Assembly: GCA_002440825.1 (NCBI GenBank)
Contig: DJVH01000095.1
Location: 62,001-126,000 of the forward strand
DNA: 64,000 nt
Origin: Bacteriovoracaceae bacterium UBA6261
GTDB taxonomy: Bacteria > Bdellovibrionota > Bacteriovoracia > Bacteriovoracales > Bacteriovoracaceae
Direction of reading: 5' to 3'
The first letter of the stretch is position 1. Each line of letters starts with the position of its first letter. A program made the position numbers and the translations under genes. Shown one piece after another: positions 61,592-64,000 of the stretch. The notes under the pieces are model-generated. The model was given only the letters and a program-made list of their open reading frames with translations. It did no database searches and had not been told where the DNA came from.

Positions 61592-62299
61592 ATGAAACAC
61601 ATACTTTATGTCGATGACAATGTAACGAACCTCAACATTTTTGAAGAAAAATTTTCGGAATTTTTTGAGATTACAGTCTCTAATGATCCGTTGACCATTT
61701 TCAATCTTCTGGAAGCCCAGAAATTTGATGTCATTCTACTCGACATTCACATGCCGGACAGAGACGGATTTCAGGTTTTGAAAGAAATCAATGAATCGCG
61801 TTTTTCTTCTATTCCCGTTCTGATGTACACATCTGATGAATTGCAAGCCATTCGCTATAAGGCCCTTTCTTCTGCCGCCTGCGATATCATTTACAGAACG
61901 CTTAGTGATGAAGAAATCAAACTGCGCATTGAAAATAAAATTAATCTTTTTTCAAAAAGAACCGGGGAAGAGAGACATCTTGCTCTGGGATCTCTCAGTC
62001 TCAATCTTGAAACGCTTGAAGCTTTCCATAGCTCACGCAATTTAAATCTGACTCCAATCGAATTTAAAATTCTTGCCGCCCTAGTTAAAAATTTTCCGGA
62101 AAAGATTTCCCGCGAATCTATGGTGAAAAAGGCTTGGAATTCAGACAATGTTCTCGACCGCACCGTAAATACTCACTTAACCAACCTTAGAAACAAGTTG
62201 CCTAAAGAGGAATTTATGATCGAATCTCCTCGTGGAACCGGTATTGTTCTAAAAAAAAATTCTGAATCCAAATCAAAATTATTTGACCTTCTGACTTAG
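61592..62299 (+). CDS. OmpR-type response regulator with atypical receiver
   Basis: A 235-residue protein. The receiver domain (1-120) has the acidic pair DD (8-9), phosphoacceptor Asp51 in VILLDIHMPDRDG and Thr in MYTSD, but the conserved Lys of the switch region is Arg (CDIIYRTLS), so its phosphorylation response may be altered. The C-terminal winged helix (about 145-230) reads LTPIEFKILAALVKN ... DRTVNTHLTNLRNKL. It is an orphan: no kinase adjoins. The hybrid-free kinase at 12-15 kb is a possible partner only by its presence in the window. Confidence 0.9.
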   Translation: MKHILYVDDNVTNLNIFEEKFSEFFEITVSNDPLTIFNLLEAQKFDVILLDIHMPDRDGFQVLKEINESRFSSIPVLMYTSDELQAIRYKALSSAACDIIYRTLSDEEIKLRIENKINLFSKRTGEERHLALGSLSLNLETLEAFHSSRNLNLTPIEFKILAALVKNFPEKISRESMVKKAWNSDNVLDRTVNTHLTNLRNKLPKEEFMIESPRGTGIVLKKNSESKSKLFDLLT

Positions 62300-62345
62300 G
62301 TTCCAGTTCCAGGAGAAACTTTGGTCTCCTGGGAACCTTTTTTTC
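62298..62345 (+). terminator. Rho-independent terminator of regulator gene
   Basis: AGGTTC pairs with GAACCT and CCAGGAGA with TCTCCTGG around a small internal bulge, followed by eight T. The stem begins within the TAG stop codon of the regulator. Confidence 0.9.
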
Positions 62346-62351
62346 CCTCTC

Positions 62352-62380
62352 TTTTGAGTTGCGCTGTCGGCTTCTATAAT
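62352..62380 (+). promoter_or_regulatory. Promoter giving leaderless hydrolase transcript
   Basis: A perfect TATAAT at 62375-62380 ends seven bases before the ATG at 62388; TTTTGA at 62352-62357 gives a 17-base spacer. No Shine-Dalgarno site is present. Transcription should begin at or next to the ATG. Confidence 0.55.
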
Positions 62381-62387
62381 AAACGTT

Positions 62388-63326
62388 ATGAAGACAGTGC
62401 AAAAACCAGTGTCCAATGAAAATTTAAAAGACCTGAAGCCTTTTCAACCAAAAGGCTCAAAAGGCCATGCACTTCATCCTGCGGCTAAAGAATTAAAAGA
62501 ACAGCCGTCCCCCGATATTTCTGACAAAGCAAAAGCGCTCAATGAAAAAGAGCCTATCCCTGAGAACTCTCCCACTGATGGGAAAAGCACGATAGAATCG
62601 ACGGCTAAATCTGTGGCCACGGCCATTGCAAAAGCACCGGTGCTACCGATTGTCGTTCCTAAAGAATCAAAAGACGTCAAAAAGCTTGAAGAGAAAATTT
62701 CCGATAATCATTCTTCAAAGTTGAGTTTTATCAAAAAACCTGCAGTCATTTTCATTGAAGGCTTCTCTGCTTTTGGTATCAGCAATGGCGATGGAATCAA
62801 AGATATGGCGGACAATTTCCCGGGAGCAAAAAGATTTTCCTGGAATGAACAAGACCGCATCATGGATGAAATCAAAAAGCACGCTCCTGATCAGCCTGTT
62901 GTTCTTGTCGGTCACAGTTTCGGCGGAGATACGGCCGTTGAAATCGCCAACACTCTCAATAATGTAAAGAATGGTTTTCGCGCCATTGACCTTCTCGTAA
63001 GCATTGATTCAGTGGGGATGAATCATTCCATTATCCCAATGAACGTAAAAAGAAATCTCAACTTTTTTGGTGAAGGCGTAGTTCCCTTTCTTCACGGCGA
63101 TCCAAACGTTGCACGCAACACTGATTACACTGATGTGATTAACGAACTTCGTTCTGAACTCCATTCAAAAATGGAAGACTCCTCAGAAGTTCAATACAAA
63201 ATTTTTGAATCGATTAATGAAGTGTTGTCTGACAATGATCAGCCTGATTTATTCGAAGAGATGCAAAAAAATTCCGTTCTTCTGGAGATTATTGGCAATA
63301 GTCTTCCGCCTCATTTGAAACGGTAA
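62388..63326 (+). CDS. Alpha/beta-hydrolase-fold protein with disordered N-terminus
   Basis: A 312-residue protein without signal peptide. Residues 1-110 are Lys/Glu/Pro/Ser-rich and probably disordered. Residues about 117-270 look like an alpha/beta hydrolase: AVIFIEGFSAFG, then the nucleophile elbow VVLVGHSFGGDTAV (Ser177 in G-H-S-F-G), and DLLVSIDSVGMN at the Asp position. A catalytic His is not clear but ...EVQYK... and later segments could carry it. A lipase or esterase role is likely; the substrate is unknown. The promoter and missing ribosome site imply a leaderless mRNA. Its end overlaps the convergent small gene by 38 bases. Confidence 0.82.
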   Translation: MKTVQKPVSNENLKDLKPFQPKGSKGHALHPAAKELKEQPSPDISDKAKALNEKEPIPENSPTDGKSTIESTAKSVATAIAKAPVLPIVVPKESKDVKKLEEKISDNHSSKLSFIKKPAVIFIEGFSAFGISNGDGIKDMADNFPGAKRFSWNEQDRIMDEIKKHAPDQPVVLVGHSFGGDTAVEIANTLNNVKNGFRAIDLLVSIDSVGMNHSIIPMNVKRNLNFFGEGVVPFLHGDPNVARNTDYTDVINELRSELHSKMEDSSEVQYKIFESINEVLSDNDQPDLFEEMQKNSVLLEIIGNSLPPHLKR

Positions 63327-63648
63327 GCGTATTGTTTTCTGTTTCGATTTCAAGACAAACTGGTTTCTTGTCATTATGAGACTGCTGTAAAAAACTATGC
63401 ATGTCCTGGCAATCGCCGTAAGCATCAAGATAAATGCTGCGGATAACTTTTTTATTCTGATAAAAAGTCATGCCCGTAACAAAACTCTGGCAATCTAAAA
63501 TGATTTTGGAATAGCGTGATGTTTTTAATTCAAAAGCAAAGTCCATGTTTGCAACGGGTTTGTAATCTTGCATGGGTGTTCTCTCGATTGTCTCGGCCTG
63601 CAATGTAAATGCGAGTGAAAGTCCGAGTAAAAAGATCACCTTTTTCAT
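63289..63648 (-). CDS. Small secreted protein, 119 aa
   Basis: An unknown exported protein with a signal peptide (MKKVIFLLGLSLAFTLQA, 18 residues) and a beta-rich mature part with four Cys (LDCQSFV, DCQDMH, VCLEIE, final YCQ), likely two disulphides. A GGGGA ribosome site lies three to four bases before the ATG and could pair with AATCCC 24 bases upstream. Similar in size and make-up to the small secreted proteins at 21.4-22.2 kb. No family recognised. Confidence 0.75.
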   Translation of the reverse strand: MKKVIFLLGLSLAFTLQAETIERTPMQDYKPVANMDFAFELKTSRYSKIILDCQSFVTGMTFYQNKKVIRSIYLDAYGDCQDMHSFLQQSHNDKKPVCLEIETENNTLTVSNEAEDYCQ

Positions 63649-63788
63649 AAAATCCCCGTTGTGTGTGTTACCAACCTAGTCGGGATTAATTTTTAAAAGT
63701 TGAGCATTTTATTTAAAAAAGCCGACAAAAAAATTTTATTCTGATAATCTTTTTTATCTTAAGCATTTAGACCAATAGGGAGGGTTTA

Positions 63789-64000
63789 ATGAAATTGCTA
63801 ATGACTTTCGCACTTATGCTTTCGTTTTCAGCTTTTGCTCAAACTGGGACAACAACGACGACGACAACACAACCGGCACCTGCAGCGACGACACCTGCTC
63901 AGGACACAATGGGAACACCAGCAGCTGGTGAAACTTCAATGGCGGGAGAAAAACCAGCTAAGATGAAGAAGACAAAAAAACATGCTAAGAAACACGTTTC
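63789..64000 (+). CDS. Secreted Thr/Pro/Ala-rich, Lys-tailed protein (partial)
   Basis: Begins with ATG 63789 after a strong GGGAGGG site, runs 70 codons and is cut by the window end. Signal peptide MKLLMTFALMLSFSAFA is followed by a low-complexity Thr-rich run of seven Thr, then Pro/Ala/Thr repeats and a Lys-rich part (MKKTKKHAKKH). Such basic, disordered exported proteins may bind nucleic acid or cell-wall polymers. The missing 3' part prevents a firmer call. Confidence 0.7.
   Translation, partial: MKLLMTFALMLSFSAFAQTGTTTTTTTQPAPAATTPAQDTMGTPAAGETSMAGEKPAKMKKTKKHAKKHV

Noticed and set aside
63849..63880. ACG/ACA repeats as a microsatellite of interest
   Set aside because: They encode a poly-Thr run in a secreted protein; phase variation is possible but no evidence is seen.
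1..64000. tRNA, rRNA, CRISPR, IS element or attachment site
   Set aside because: Intergenic regions were read for cloverleaf-like, spaced-repeat and transposase signals and none was found; a tRNA scan and repeat search could not be run.

Overview
The window reads as chromosomal DNA of a Gram-negative, predatory-type bacterium of the Bdellovibrionota, most likely the Bacteriovorax/Peredibacter side. This is inferred from moderately low GC, many large secreted proteins and lipoproteins without recognisable domains, a 12-helix RND exporter, and FlhG-like and HD-GYP genes. It was not tested by any search. Genes are densely packed on both strands, with no gene-free stretch over 300 bases. I see no rRNA, tRNA, insertion sequence, prophage, integron or CRISPR array.

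Layout. 1-8.6 kb: a small unknown protein, a GatB/YqeY protein, a secreted endonuclease/exonuclease/phosphatase-fold protein, an unknown secreted protein, and a 1462-residue lipoprotein. 8.6-15.4 kb: a coiled-coil lipoprotein, an acyl-CoA ligase (fadD), a glycine-rich RRM protein, a small Cys-rich protein and a PAS/GAF histidine kinase. 15.4-20.2 kb: a tight minus-strand run (PBP4-type peptidase, adenine deaminase, GIY-YIG protein, beta-carbonic anhydrase, HD hydrolase). 20.2-24.6 kb: a phytase-like esterase, two small secreted proteins with striking upstream regulatory DNA (a Shine-Dalgarno-masking hairpin and a sigma-54 promoter), manA, a Lon N-domain protein and a dolichol-kinase-like membrane protein. 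24.8-29.4 kb: a plus-strand run (MinD/FlhG-like ATPase, J-domain/RodZ-like HTH fusion, RluA-type pseudouridine synthase, PgeF-like protein, VKOR-DsbA fusion). 29.3-45.7 kb: secreted and envelope proteins (a protein with an acyltransferase-like C-terminus, a Tat-type flavin oxidase, a duplicated-domain lipoprotein, an outer-membrane barrel, a subtilase lipoprotein) mixed with SMR and MFS transporters, TatD and inorganic pyrophosphatase. 45.8-54.7 kb: an HD-GYP protein and then the most interesting locus. 54.7-60.3 kb: a glycolytic operon gap-pgk-(ASST-like)-tpiA-secG-aminotransferase. 60.4-64 kb: a YhaM-like nuclease, an orphan response regulator, a lipase-fold protein and two small secreted proteins, the last cut by the window edge.

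The standout system lies at about 46.9-54.7 kb. A minus-strand operon encodes a flavoprotein oxidoreductase, a type III polyketide synthase and an ICMT-type methyltransferase fused to a YceI lipid-binding domain. It faces an AraC regulator plus RND/MMPL exporter, and is flanked by a second YceI protein and a membrane-anchored LuxR-type regulator. The enzyme set matches known phenolic-lipid pathways (Streptomyces srsA/srsB/srsC; Bacillus bpsA/bpsB). The added YceI carriers and RND exporter suggest a complete make-and-export pathway for a methylated, oxidised polyketide lipid of the envelope.

Two genome-wide habits also show. Several monocistronic genes lack a Shine-Dalgarno sequence and have a -10-like box ending 5-9 nt before the start codon, as expected for leaderless mRNAs. 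Several convergent gene pairs have stop codons that abut exactly or overlap.
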